Origin: Shewanella gelidimarina
Lineage (GTDB): Bacteria; Pseudomonadota; Gammaproteobacteria; Enterobacterales; Shewanellaceae
Reading direction: 5' to 3'
NCBI RefSeq assembly: GCF_023283945.1
Contig: NZ_JAKIKW010000006.1
Location: forward strand, 62,001-126,000
DNA: 64,000 nucleotides
The position numbers and the translations under genes are program-made. Under the pieces are notes generated by a model. It was not told where the DNA came from. It saw only the letters and a list, made by a program, of their open reading frames with translations, and did not search any database. Shown one piece after another: positions 46,110 to 54,871 of this stretch (the first letter of the stretch is position 1; each line of letters begins with the position of its first letter).

Positions 46110-46901
46110 TTGAAAATTTGGACCATAGCAAACCAGAAAGGCGGCGTTGGTAAAACAACGACTGTTGCTAGTTTAGCTGGCGTATTTACCAAAAGAGGTA
46201 AGCGCGTATTGATGGTCGATACCGATCCGCATGCTTCTTTAGGTTACTATTTGGGAATCGATAGTGAGGAGATCCCTTGTTCCTTATACGATCTTTTCCT
46301 AGCGAATAAAAGCTTAAGCAAACAAAATATTGGCAATTATATTGTGCCAACCAATGTCCCTGGCCTCGACTTAATTCCGTCAACGATGGCATTAGCGACC
46401 TTAGATAGGAGTTTGGGTCATCAAGAGGGCATGGGACTGATTTTAACTAAGGCGTTAGCGCTATTAGATGATCAATACGATGTGGTATTAATCGACTGTC
46501 CGCCAGTATTAGGGGTGTTGATGGTGAATGCTTTAGCGGCCAGTCAGCATATTATCGTACCTGTGCAAACCGAATATCTGGCGATTAAAGGGCTCGATCG
46601 CATGGTGAAAACCATGATCCTTATGGGGCGGTCTAAAAAAGTCCAATATAGCTATTCCATCGTGCCAACCATGTTTGATAAACGCACCCGCGCAAGTACC
46701 GCAGCGTTGCTGCAATTGAATCAAGATTACCATGACAACCTTTGGGATGATGTTATTCCCGTAGACACTAAATTTAGAGATGCAAGCTTGAGCCATTTAC
46801 CTGCTTCACATTATGCACCGCGCAGCCGCGGCGTTAAAGCTTACGAGCGATTACTTGATTATTTGCTCGCGAAGGATTTTTCCCATGTCAAAATTGGTTG
46901 A
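46110..46901 (+). CDS. parC: ParA-like ATPase ParC, polar chemotaxis array positioning
   Basis: A 263-residue ParA/Soj-type ATPase. Walker A is NQKGGVGKTTTVASLAGVF (residues 8-26), then MVDTDPHASLGYYLG and VLIDCPPVLGVLMV. In Vibrio, the ATPase at this locus is ParC, which recruits chemotaxis arrays to the pole; the same order cheB...parC-parP-cheW is seen here. The start is TTG with AAGGATC upstream. It overlaps parP by 17 bp. Confidence 0.92.
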   Translation: MKIWTIANQKGGVGKTTTVASLAGVFTKRGKRVLMVDTDPHASLGYYLGIDSEEIPCSLYDLFLANKSLSKQNIGNYIVPTNVPGLDLIPSTMALATLDRSLGHQEGMGLILTKALALLDDQYDVVLIDCPPVLGVLMVNALAASQHIIVPVQTEYLAIKGLDRMVKTMILMGRSKKVQYSYSIVPTMFDKRTRASTAALLQLNQDYHDNLWDDVIPVDTKFRDASLSHLPASHYAPRSRGVKAYERLLDYLLAKDFSHVKIG

Positions 46902-47763
46902 TGACGCAGTATGTGATTATTTCGATTTACTGCTAAATGATGCTCCAACGGTTGATAACGCAGCCACAGAGCCAAGTCGGCTGCGACAAAGTGACACGGC
47001 GGCGCTGAGTCAAGAATTTGCTCCTGTAGAGGTTGAAGCACGTATCAATCAGCAAGCGCTAGCTCAGCTATTAGCACCAGTGTCGGCATTAGCACTCAAG
47101 ATAGAACCAAAACCTGAATTTGAACCAGAGCTTGAGTTTAGTCATCAAGATACAATCGCAAATCCAGCTCAAGCAACAATGCTTCAACCGCAAAAGCCTG
47201 CGTTACCTGAACAAACGGCCCTCAACCCATTAGCAGAAAGCAATGATCTCAAGCAAGTTAAGCATGCTGCAGCGTCGTCACCAGCGGCAAGTATCACTAC
47301 AGACTTGATTGAGCAATTAGATGATGAGTTCCAGGTGCTATTTTTTAAAGTTGCCGGGCTGACATTAGCGGTACCGCTAGTGAGTTTAGGCGGCATCGTA
47401 AATATTGAACGTATTAATCATTTGATGGGCCGACCTCGTTGGTATTTAGGCGTACAGCAACATCGAGAAGCGCAGCTTAATATAGTGGATACTTGTGCTT
47501 GGGTGATGCCTGAAAAGTATGATCAAACGTTAGCGCAAAATGTTGCCTATAAATACATTGTGGTACTGCAAGACAGCAACTGGGGCTTAACGTGTGAATC
47601 ACTGGTCAATACCGTGAAAATTCATAAGTCTCAAGTTAATTGGCGCAGCCAAGCAGGGAAAAGACCTTGGCTTGCGGGCGTGGTAAAAGAGCAAATGTGC
47701 GGCATTTTAAATGTAGAAGCTTTGGTTGCGATGCTAGATTCAGGCCTTGGCAGCCAAGGCTAG
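46885..47763 (+). CDS. parP: CheW-domain protein ParP
   Basis: About 292 residues. A Glu/Ala/Pro-rich variable N-terminal region (1-140) is joined to a C-terminal CheW-like domain (about 150-285; FKVAGLTLAVPLVSLGGIVN, WYLGVQQHREAQLNIVDTCA). It matches the position and architecture of Vibrio ParP, which links CheA arrays to ParC. ATG 46885 with AAGG upstream is the likely start; an earlier in-frame start lies inside parC. Confidence 0.9.
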   Translation: MSKLVDDAVCDYFDLLLNDAPTVDNAATEPSRLRQSDTAALSQEFAPVEVEARINQQALAQLLAPVSALALKIEPKPEFEPELEFSHQDTIANPAQATMLQPQKPALPEQTALNPLAESNDLKQVKHAAASSPAASITTDLIEQLDDEFQVLFFKVAGLTLAVPLVSLGGIVNIERINHLMGRPRWYLGVQQHREAQLNIVDTCAWVMPEKYDQTLAQNVAYKYIVVLQDSNWGLTCESLVNTVKIHKSQVNWRSQAGKRPWLAGVVKEQMCGILNVEALVAMLDSGLGSQG

Positions 47764-47784
47764 TTTGAAGATAAATACAGTAGG

Positions 47785-47810
47785 CTGGCATTATTTTAAA
47801 ATGCCAGTTT
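47785..47810 (+). terminator. weak terminator-like hairpin after parP
   Basis: CTGGCATT (47785-47792) pairs with AATGCCAG (47800-47807), followed by only TTT. Confidence 0.45.
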
Positions 47811-47948
47811 AGAAATACGACCAAAGGCCGATAAAAGGGTTAGGTCGGTAATATTTCGATATTAAATTGATTGGTTTGAAGTGCATAGAAAGATATGCTT
47901 ATTCTGAAATTTAAATAGATAGTCATAGTGCTATTGATTGAGGCGATT

Positions 47949-48440
47949 ATGAAAAGTTCAAATAGTGCAGCTGTAGCAGGCAGTAATGACGATGCAGTAT
48001 TACAATGGGTGACTTTTAAGTTAGATAACGAAACTTATGGCATCAATGTAATGCAGGTACAAGAAGTGCTGCGTTATACCGACATTGCTCCCGTTCCAGG
48101 TGCACCGCTCTATGTACTCGGGATCATTAATCTACGTGGTAATGTAGTGACAGTTATTGATACGCGGTCACGTTTTGGTCTTGCCTCGGCAGACGTTAAT
48201 GATGCTACTCGTATTGTGATTATCGAAGCTGAAAAGCAAGTTATTGGCATTTTGGTCGATAGCGTTGCAGAAGTTGTTTATCTTCGCCGTTCAGAGATTG
48301 ATAATGCACCGAATGTGGGTACTGAAGAGAGTACTAAGTTCATCCAAGGCGTGAGTAATCGTGAGAACGAGCTATTAATCTTAGTTGACTTAGATAAGTT
48401 ACTGTCAGATGAAGAGTGGATGGAATTGACAGAGATTTAA
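47949..48440 (+). CDS. cheW: chemotaxis coupling protein CheW
   Basis: A 163-residue adaptor joining CheA to receptors. Family motifs are WVTFKLDNETYGINVMQVQE, PGAPLYVLGIINLRGNVVTV and LVDSVAEVVYLRRSEID. ATG 47949 is preceded by TGAGG. The stop codon abuts a repeat array. Confidence 0.96.
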   Translation: MKSSNSAAVAGSNDDAVLQWVTFKLDNETYGINVMQVQEVLRYTDIAPVPGAPLYVLGIINLRGNVVTVIDTRSRFGLASADVNDATRIVIIEAEKQVIGILVDSVAEVVYLRRSEIDNAPNVGTEESTKFIQGVSNRENELLILVDLDKLLSDEEWMELTEI

Positions 48441-48640
48441 AGCCGGTTCGAGCAGAGGCTTTAAAGCCGGTTCGAGCTGAGACGGTGAAAATCGGTTAAG
48501 AGCAGGTTTAGAGCTGGTAAAGTGCCGGTTTAGAGCTGGTAAAGAGCCAAATAAAATCCGGTTCGAGCTGAGACTTGAGAGCCGGTTTAGAGCCGGTTAA
48601 AATCCGGATAGTGCTGAGATGGTTCGAGTTGAGATAGTTT
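48441..48640 (+). repeat. directional short-repeat array, forward, after cheW
   Basis: Modules AGCCGGTTCGAGCAGAG, TCGAGCTGAGACGGTG, AAAATCGGTTAAGAGC, AGAGCTGGTAAAG begin at the cheW stop. Confidence 0.85.
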
Positions 48641-48689
48641 TTTTGTCGATTTCCATTTATGCTGTTGATGTTAAGGTCTGCGTGTCCTC

Positions 48690-48780
48690 TTAGCTTTTAC
48701 TGTCAGTGAGTTTACGAGCGTTCCGTTATCCGTAAGCGAAGCGTTCGTCTTAGATTTTCCGTCTTCACTTTAATCCCTTT
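48690..48780 (-). repeat. directional short-repeat array, reversed, before the DUF2802 gene
   Basis: On the minus strand: GTGAAGACGG, AATCTAAGACGAACGCTTCG, AAAGCTAAGAGGAC. GTAAGCGAAGCGTTCGTC is on the plus strand. A T-rich centre (48640-48690) separates it from the forward array. Confidence 0.7.
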
Positions 48781-48797
48781 TAATAAAAGAGCCATTA

Positions 48798-49208
48798 ATG
48801 ATCACAACTGAACTGCTTATCGCTGCTGCGATATTATTTGTCGTTACCTGTATCTTGCTCGGCCTGTTTTTACAAAAACAGGCGGAAAAGCTGCGCACAA
48901 AAGTCGAGGCGTTAACCTTATTGGTTAAAGATGGCGATAAGCAAAGAGAAGCGGTTAAGCGAGAACTTCAAGAGCTCAGAAGTGGCACTATTGGCGTGGG
49001 TCGCAGAGTGCTAGAGCTGGAAAAGAAGCTACAACAGCAAGATGTCAAACTTGACGAAGCCAATCAACAAGATCCACAAACCCGATTGTATTCCCGGGCG
49101 ATGAAAATGGTCAGTCTTGGCGCTGGAATTGACGAGCTGATCCAAGAGTGTGAACTACCGAAAGCTGAAGCTGAATTGCTGATCCATTTGCATGGAAAGA
49201 GCCGGTAA
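48798..49208 (+). CDS. DUF2802-type membrane-anchored coiled-coil protein
   Basis: 136 residues. An N-terminal TM (about 4-25: ELLIAAAILFVVTCILLGLF) is followed by a coiled coil (about 27-100) and a small conserved C-terminal block AMKMVSLGAGIDELIQECEL PKAEAELL, typical of the uncharacterised family next to cheW in polar-flagellum clusters. Function unknown. The last codons and stop (AGAGCCGGTAAGAG) already have the sequence of the repeat modules that follow. Confidence 0.8.
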   Translation: MITTELLIAAAILFVVTCILLGLFLQKQAEKLRTKVEALTLLVKDGDKQREAVKRELQELRSGTIGVGRRVLELEKKLQQQDVKLDEANQQDPQTRLYSRAMKMVSLGAGIDELIQECELPKAEAELLIHLHGKSR

Positions 49209-49420
49209 GAGGCGGAAGGGCCGGGTGAAAGCTGATTAAAAGCCGATACAAGCTGAGACGGTTCGGGCTGAGACGGTAAGAGCTGGTTAAGGGCCGATTT
49301 GAGCTGACTAAGAGCCGGATTAGAGCCGAATAAACTGAGACGGTTTAAGCTGATTAAAGCCGGTTAAGAGCCGATCAAGAGCAGGGGAAAAGGCGAACAA
49401 TCTGAGAAGGTCGGCATTAA
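49209..49420 (+). repeat. directional short-repeat array, forward, after the DUF2802 gene
   Basis: Modules AGCCGATACAAGCTGAGACG, GTTCGGGCTGAGACGGT, AAAGCCGGTTAAGAGCCGAT start at the stop codon. Confidence 0.83.
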
Positions 49421-49435
49421 TACCGTCGCTTTGCT

Positions 49436-49895
49436 CTTTGCTAGTTTTTACCGTAAGCGAAGCGTTCCGTTCCGTAGTGACGGAGTTGCGTTCCGTAAGG
49501 CTATCGGCCGTTCATCTAAGACTTTATCGTCTTTGCTCGTTTTTCCCGTAAGCAAAGCGTTCCGTAGTGACGGAGTCGCGTGCCGTAAGGCCATCGGCTG
49601 TTCGTCTAAGACTTAATCGTCTTTGCTCGTTTTTACTGTAAGCGAAGCGTTCCGTTCCGTAGTGACGGAGTCGCGTGCCGTAAGGCCGTCGGCCGTTCGT
49701 CTAAGACTTTACCGTCTTAGCTCGTTTTTCCCGTAAGCGAAGCGTTTCGTAGTGACGAAGTCGCGTGCCGTAAGGCCGTCGGTAGTTCATCTAAGACTTT
49801 ATCGTCTTTGCTCGTTTTTCCCGTAAGCGAAGCGTTCCGTCATGACAAAATCGCGTACCGCAAGGCTGTCGGCTGTTCATCTAAGAATTTACCGT
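49436..49895 (-). repeat. tandem array of five 90/95-bp units
   Basis: Units: 49436-49530 (95 bp), 49531-49620 (90), 49621-49715 (95), 49716-49805 (90), 49806-49895 (90). The 95-bp units differ by an extra TTCCG-type pentamer. Each has CGTTTTTCCCGTAAGCGAAG, TAGTGACGGAG, CCGTAAGGCC and GTCTAAGACTT. On the minus strand they carry the AAGACG/CTTAGACGAACGG modules. The array ends next to the stop of the minus-strand gene at 49903. Confidence 0.93.
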
Positions 49896-49902
49896 CTTTG
49901 CT

Positions 49903-50211
49903 TTAAACCTCTTCCATTATTTTCTGATGCATGTTGTTCCATTTCTCTGGAAACTTGCCATCAAGCACATAAGCGAACGCGATCAGCTCTGCAATAAGCA
50001 GGTAGAGCTCTTTAGGGATCGCGTCACCTACTTCGAGCTTGTGTAGAAAATCACATAAGTGTTCATCTTGATGAATATAAACGCCAGCTTCCTCGGCCAA
50101 AGCAATCATCTCTTGCGCTAATGCATCTTCGCCTATAGCAGATACCGTTGGAGCTGAGCCTTTATCGTATTTTAATGCAACGGCTTTGGTTGGCTGTTCA
50201 TGGTTACTCAT
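49903..50211 (-). CDS. FlhB C-terminal-domain paralogue (FhlB-like)
   Basis: 102 residues, resembling the cytoplasmic cleavage product of FlhB (AVALKYDKGSAPTVSAIGED, then the E-x-GVYIHQDEHLCDFLHKLEVG block). It lacks the membrane domain and any NPTH site. Such stand-alone FlhB-C proteins occur in polar-flagellum clusters beside FliK-like genes and may influence export switching; the role is inferred. It forms a pair with the gene at 50243 (31-bp gap). Confidence 0.85.
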   Translation of the reverse strand: MSNHEQPTKAVALKYDKGSAPTVSAIGEDALAQEMIALAEEAGVYIHQDEHLCDFLHKLEVGDAIPKELYLLIAELIAFAYVLDGKFPEKWNNMHQKIMEEV

Positions 50212-50242
50212 CTAACACCTTTTTTATTTTCTATTGGCATCA

Positions 50243-51889
50243 TTACACTTTGACTTTAACGAGGTAATGCTCACCTGGAAGTAAAGTGGCTGGTACCGAT
50301 TGCTTGTGAGTGTTTACGCTGCTAATTGATATTCCTAACTGCTCAACTTTACTGCTAAGACTTGGGCTGAGCAATTTAACTTTGCTTAACAGTGTTTCAC
50401 TATCACTGGCAAAATCGACCGATAAGCGTAACTGATGGTTTGGTGTTTCAGCAGCATGCGCAGTGGCTGTGATTAATAAGGGACCGCCAGACAAGTTAAA
50501 TTTGAGTCTAAGTGTCCATTTATCGCTGCGTTTAGATTGATCCTCTACTTGCTCAAAATGGCCTTCAAACTGCTCTTGATAATGATTGATGGAGTAGGGC
50601 AAGGCAAAGTACCAATGGTTAACACCGTCAAGTGTGCCTGATTGCTGCTGATATAGATTTAGGTTGTTAAGTAAATTTGCCAAAGAGGTATGGGTACTAG
50701 TCGCTTCAAGTAATGACAATAACTGCGGTGAAAGCCCAAGTTGGGCTTGTAACAACGCCAGTCTATCTTGCAATGCCGGGCTTAACCCTTGGTTTATCGC
50801 GGCACGGCCGAGCATAAGCTGGCACAGTAAGCTTAAGCTGCTGATATGGGTCGTGGGTGCCGTATCCCACGTAGCAGGGTCAACGTTGAGTTTAGTGAGG
50901 CTCAGCAGTGCTTGTTGTAGCCTTTTAGGCTCACTTAACAATGGTATCGATTCAGGGTTCAGTTTTGGTATTAATTTAAACAGTGAACTTGCCAAGCTTG
51001 TTAGCGGCGAACAGTGCTTAACGGATACTCTTGGCAACCCGCCTGCTTTTGCTAGTGCTGACGCCAAATAACGGTTGTGGTTTTGACTCGTTGACTGACT
51101 CTGCATATCGGGCTGGTTTTTGCTATGACTCACTGCTAATGAAGTTGCTGAGCTTTTGGACTCTAATGGTGATGAGGCAAGTGATCTCGGCAATGGGGTA
51201 TTTTCAAGCTGTTTGAATAGTTGCTGATATTCATAGTTAACATTGGTTTTAGCTCTACCTGTTGGTACAGCGGATTGAGTCAAGTCGTGTGCATTTAGCT
51301 TTAGGTTATTATGCTTAAGTTGACCGTCAAAACTGATGGAGATCTTAGCTTGAATAGGCGACAGTTTGAGTAATAGTTGCTGCTCTTTCGTTTTGATGGC
51401 GACGGAGTACTCACCATCGGGTAGCGAGGCTAGCATCGGCAGCGTTAGATTGGGTCCATTATTAAACTGCAGTTCAGTCCCTTGATTTTTAGCATTCGGT
51501 AACAAGTATCCCTCTGCTTTTCTGCCAAGATTGAGTAGCTTTCGTTCAGAAATATTATTTCGGTTTGCGAGCGCTAACATCGCCTTAGGCATAGGAAAAT
51601 AAATAGATTGGCCTATGGTGAGCAACTGCATCTGGGTCGCATTAGTGGCAAGCGGGCTTTGCTGCACTATATTAAGTAGGAAAGAATGTGCTTTAGTCAG
51701 CAATTGTACTGCATGCGGCGTTTCCAGTTTGACGGTATGTGTTTGTCCAGAAAATTGCAGCAGCGTACCATTTTTGCTCATTGTCGCAGTGACAGGAATA
51801 AGCGAAGTTGAACTGGCTGATAACGGCACATTTATGGACGGCTTATCCACTTTTACAGCAGCTGAAACTGAGTTAACAACGTTATCCAA
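50243..51889 (-). CDS. FliK-like protein paired with the FlhB-C paralogue
   Basis: 548 residues, Ser/Leu/Gln-rich and largely low-complexity. The C-terminal ~110 residues (KWTLRLKFNLSGGPLLITAT; LSVDFASDSETLLSKVKLL; KVEQLGISISSVN) have the pattern of the FliK C-terminal switch domain (secreted hook-length ruler). Pairing with an FlhB-C-like gene supports a second ruler/switch pair. Resemblance is by pattern only. Confidence 0.65.
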   Translation of the reverse strand: MDNVVNSVSAAVKVDKPSINVPLSASSTSLIPVTATMSKNGTLLQFSGQTHTVKLETPHAVQLLTKAHSFLLNIVQQSPLATNATQMQLLTIGQSIYFPMPKAMLALANRNNISERKLLNLGRKAEGYLLPNAKNQGTELQFNNGPNLTLPMLASLPDGEYSVAIKTKEQQLLLKLSPIQAKISISFDGQLKHNNLKLNAHDLTQSAVPTGRAKTNVNYEYQQLFKQLENTPLPRSLASSPLESKSSATSLAVSHSKNQPDMQSQSTSQNHNRYLASALAKAGGLPRVSVKHCSPLTSLASSLFKLIPKLNPESIPLLSEPKRLQQALLSLTKLNVDPATWDTAPTTHISSLSLLCQLMLGRAAINQGLSPALQDRLALLQAQLGLSPQLLSLLEATSTHTSLANLLNNLNLYQQQSGTLDGVNHWYFALPYSINHYQEQFEGHFEQVEDQSKRSDKWTLRLKFNLSGGPLLITATAHAAETPNHQLRLSVDFASDSETLLSKVKLLSPSLSSKVEQLGISISSVNTHKQSVPATLLPGEHYLVKVKV

Positions 51890-52283
51890 AAGTCGGTCCT
51901 GTTTTAGTTAGGGGCTATTGAACTTTCGAGCTTAGTTTTTGTTCGACTCTTTCCCGTAAATAATAATGATTTTAGTACAAGGCTTGAGCGATGACGCTTA
52001 GCTGGCTAAGCGAAAAGCTCGTAACGCATTCTAGCCATAAAAGACTAGAAATATTGAAACGAACCCCAATTAAATCGATATGTATTATCACAATATTATG
52101 TTTGACCTAGCGGCTGTACTGAGTATCCTATGCCGTCTTACTCGGCCAATCATAATATTTATGGTTAATAACGTTAGATTTAGCTTAATTATGCGGTCTT
52201 ATCACTGTATCGGCAGCAAACTGAAAAGACTTTAGTCGAACAGTCGCAGTAAGAAATTTAGCCCCTTTTTCAAAGAGACAATT
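51890..52283. other. divergent intergenic region
   Basis: The spacer lies between the minus-strand FliK-like gene and the mlaA-like gene, so it should hold promoters for both. One clear palindrome, CGCTTAGC-TG-GCTAAGCG, is at 51995-52012. No gene, and no sigma-54 or sigma-28 element, is seen. Confidence 0.6.
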
Positions 52284-53048
52284 ATGAAGTATAAATGGAT
52301 TGTGCTTTCTCTGGCGATAGTTGGATTTTCTACAATAGCTGCAGAAGATAACACCACGGAAGGTAATGAAGTAACAGTCACCTATAATGACCCGCGAGAC
52401 CCTATTGAAGGGTTTAACCGAGCCATGTGGGATCTCAACTATTTGTATCTGGATCGATATTTTTATCGGCCAGTCGCGCATGGTTATAACGACTATGTGC
52501 CGCGCCCGGTTAAGAGTGGCATTAATAATTTTGTGCTTAACCTCGAAGAGCCTAGCAGCATTGTCAATAATACGTTGCAAGGCAAGTGGGGCTGGGCCGC
52601 AAATGCAGGTGGTCGTTTTACCGTCAACACCACTTTAGGCTTATTAGGCGTGGTTGATGTTGCTGAAATGATGGGCATGACACGTAAGCAAGATAACTTC
52701 AACGAAGTGCTAGGGTATTACGGCGTGCCTAACGGTCCCTATTTCATGGCGCCTTTTATTGGTCCCTATGTTACAAGAGAACTCGCATCTGATTGGGTTG
52801 ATGATCTATACTTTCCTTTATCAGAGCTAACATTTTGGCAGACAGTGTTGAAGTGGGGTCTTAAAAGCCTGCACCAAAGGGCATCTGCAATCGATCAGGA
52901 GAGATTGGTTGATAATGCGCTAGATCCATATATTTTTGTCAAGGATGCATATTTTCAGCATATGGATTACAAAGTATATGATGGTGATATTCCTCAAAAT
53001 GAAGATGACGACGATCTACTTGATGAATACATGCAGGAACTTGAGTAA
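52284..53048 (+). CDS. mlaA: MlaA/VacJ-family outer-membrane lipid asymmetry protein
   Basis: A 254-residue MlaA homologue; in E. coli MlaA removes misplaced phospholipids from the outer leaflet with OmpC/F and passes them to MlaC. Signatures are DPIEGFNRAMWDLNYLYLDR, PRPVKSGINNFVLNLEEPSS and GRFTVNTTLGLLGVVDVAEM, and GYYGVPNGPYFMAPFIGP. The signal (MKYKWIVLSLAIVGFSTIAA/ED) lacks the lipobox Cys, so it would be a soluble periplasmic or signal-peptidase-I-processed form. The C-terminus is very acidic. Confidence 0.92.
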   Translation: MKYKWIVLSLAIVGFSTIAAEDNTTEGNEVTVTYNDPRDPIEGFNRAMWDLNYLYLDRYFYRPVAHGYNDYVPRPVKSGINNFVLNLEEPSSIVNNTLQGKWGWAANAGGRFTVNTTLGLLGVVDVAEMMGMTRKQDNFNEVLGYYGVPNGPYFMAPFIGPYVTRELASDWVDDLYFPLSELTFWQTVLKWGLKSLHQRASAIDQERLVDNALDPYIFVKDAYFQHMDYKVYDGDIPQNEDDDDLLDEYMQELE

Positions 53049-53149
53049 ATAATTATATTGTCGGTCATGAATAGAAAAGTGAGCCGGCATAAAGCGGAAA
53101 CATAAAAACAAGGATGTGAGTTTACGCTGTGGTGAGTTAAGGGCAGCAA

Positions 53150-54256
53150 ATGGCGCTAAAAGAACTAACTATTCTGTTCGTGGAGGACGATCCGGTCTTC
53201 CGCAAAATTGTTACGGCTTTTTTAGAGAGCCGAGGTGCCATTATTATCGAAGCTGATGATGGCGAACTAGGGTTAAATTGTTTTAAAAAACAAGACTTCG
53301 ATGTAGTACTAGCTGATTTGAGTATGCCAAACCTTGGCGGCTTAGAAATGCTAAAGGCCATGAATAAATACCGTCCCGGTACCCCCTCTATTATCATTTC
53401 TGGCAATCAAGCAATGTCTAATGTGGTTGATGCGCTTAGAAACGGCGCCAGTGATTATCTGGTAAAACCTGTAGCTGATCTGTACCTCATCGAAAATGCG
53501 ATTCAAGAGTGTTTAAATGGCTCATTGGAGGAGTCATTGCAAATTGATGAATTGGAATCGCTGTCTTACATGGAGTTAAATCAGAACCTTGAACTGTTAG
53601 AGCAAAGCGAGGAAGCGGCAAAAAGCGTACAGCAACAACTCTTCCCGCCAAGTCGAATCGAGTACAGTAAAGCTGCCATCGATTATAGTCTGTTTAATAC
53701 TAACGAAGTCAGTGCCCATTTTATCGATACTGCCATGTTAGACGACAGCCACATCATGATGTACATGGCACATTTCCATCCTCACGATAATCGTGCAGCT
53801 TTTGCAAGTGTGTTGTTAAAGAGCTTTGTAAACCATAAGCTTAAACGCTATCAGAACAAGCTATCAACAGTGATCGCAGAGCCTTTTAATATGCTTAGTT
53901 ATCTCAATGATCGCATGTTGAAATCCGGTTTAGATATTTATGTTGATATGACTTACGTGGTGATCAATCTCAGTAATTACCGCGTTGCAATAGCCCAAGC
54001 TGGCGCAGAGTTTCGTTGTTATCTGCGAAACAGTGAAGGGTTGTCGCCACTGGCATTAGCCGAAACACTGCAACTTGGAATGGTAAACTGGGGAAACCCC
54101 TCTATTCAGTTTCGAACCTTGATGCCAGGTGAGCAATTGTGTATATCTACCAACGTCAGTGAGCACAAACGACAACTGCTGAACGACCAATTCCACGGCC
54201 TTATCCATGACACCAACACCCCCCCAGGTGGTTATATTCAGCTTTCGGCGTCTTGA
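53150..54256 (+). CDS. response regulator with degenerate PP2C-like output domain (RssB-like)
   Basis: 368 residues. Receiver domain 1-125 with Asp56 (VVLADLSMPN) and Lys in YLVKPVADL. A helical linker (about 130-190; SEEAAKSVQQQLFPPSRIEY) leads to a PP2C-like domain without visible metal-binding Asp motifs. This layout matches RssB, the ClpX adaptor for sigma-S in E. coli, and related Shewanella regulators. It follows the mlaA-like gene by 101 bp. Its stop abuts a repeat array. Confidence 0.75.
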   Translation: MALKELTILFVEDDPVFRKIVTAFLESRGAIIIEADDGELGLNCFKKQDFDVVLADLSMPNLGGLEMLKAMNKYRPGTPSIIISGNQAMSNVVDALRNGASDYLVKPVADLYLIENAIQECLNGSLEESLQIDELESLSYMELNQNLELLEQSEEAAKSVQQQLFPPSRIEYSKAAIDYSLFNTNEVSAHFIDTAMLDDSHIMMYMAHFHPHDNRAAFASVLLKSFVNHKLKRYQNKLSTVIAEPFNMLSYLNDRMLKSGLDIYVDMTYVVINLSNYRVAIAQAGAEFRCYLRNSEGLSPLALAETLQLGMVNWGNPSIQFRTLMPGEQLCISTNVSEHKRQLLNDQFHGLIHDTNTPPGGYIQLSAS

Positions 54257-54840
54257 CGTTACGAGCTGAGAAGGTTAGAAGCCGGATAAAAGACGGTACG
54301 AGCAGAGACTTAAGAGCCGGTTCGAGCAGAGACGGTGAAAAGCCGATTTAAAGCTGGATAGTGCTGAGACGATTTAAGTGACGGTGAAGCCAAGACGTTA
54401 CGAGCGGAGATGGAACAGGCTAAGACGGTACGAGCGGAGATGAGGAAAGCCGATCTAAAGCCGGAGAGTGCTGAGAAGGTGATAATCGGTTAAGAGCCGA
54501 TTTAAAGACGGTTCGAGCAGAGACTTGAGAGCCGGTTAAGAGCCGGTTCGAGCAGAGACGGTGAAAAGCCGATTTAAAGCTGGATAGTGCTGAGACGATT
54601 TAAGTGACGGTGAAGCTAAGACGGTACGAGCGGAGACTTGAGAGCCGGATAAGAGCCGGTTTAAAGACGGTTCGAGCGGAGATTTGAGAGCCGATTAAGA
54701 GCCGGATAAAAGATGGTTTGAGGGGAGATTTGAAAGCCGGTTATTAGCCGGATAGTGCTGAGATGATACAGACTGAGACGATTCAAGCTTAGAAGGTTAC
54801 GAGCCGGATAAGCTAGGACGATAGAAGCTGAGATTAAAAA
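54257..54840 (+). repeat. directional short-repeat array, forward, after the RssB-like gene
   Basis: About 580 bp of modules (ACGAGCAGAGACTTAAGAGC, AGCCGGTTCGAGCAGAG, GGATAGTGCTGAGACGATT) with internal longer duplications: the stretch from GCAGAGACGGTGAAAAGCCG to TTTAAGTGACGGTGAAGC occurs twice (about 54324-54394 and 54553-54614). It ends at a four-helix-bundle gene. Confidence 0.87.
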
Positions 54841-54871
54841 AATAAGGATTGGGTATTCAAGGATGAATAAT

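Noticed and set aside
49431..49616. Short plus-strand ORF before the FlhB-C paralogue
   Set aside because: It lies wholly in the 90/95-bp tandem and has the repeat's own periodicity.
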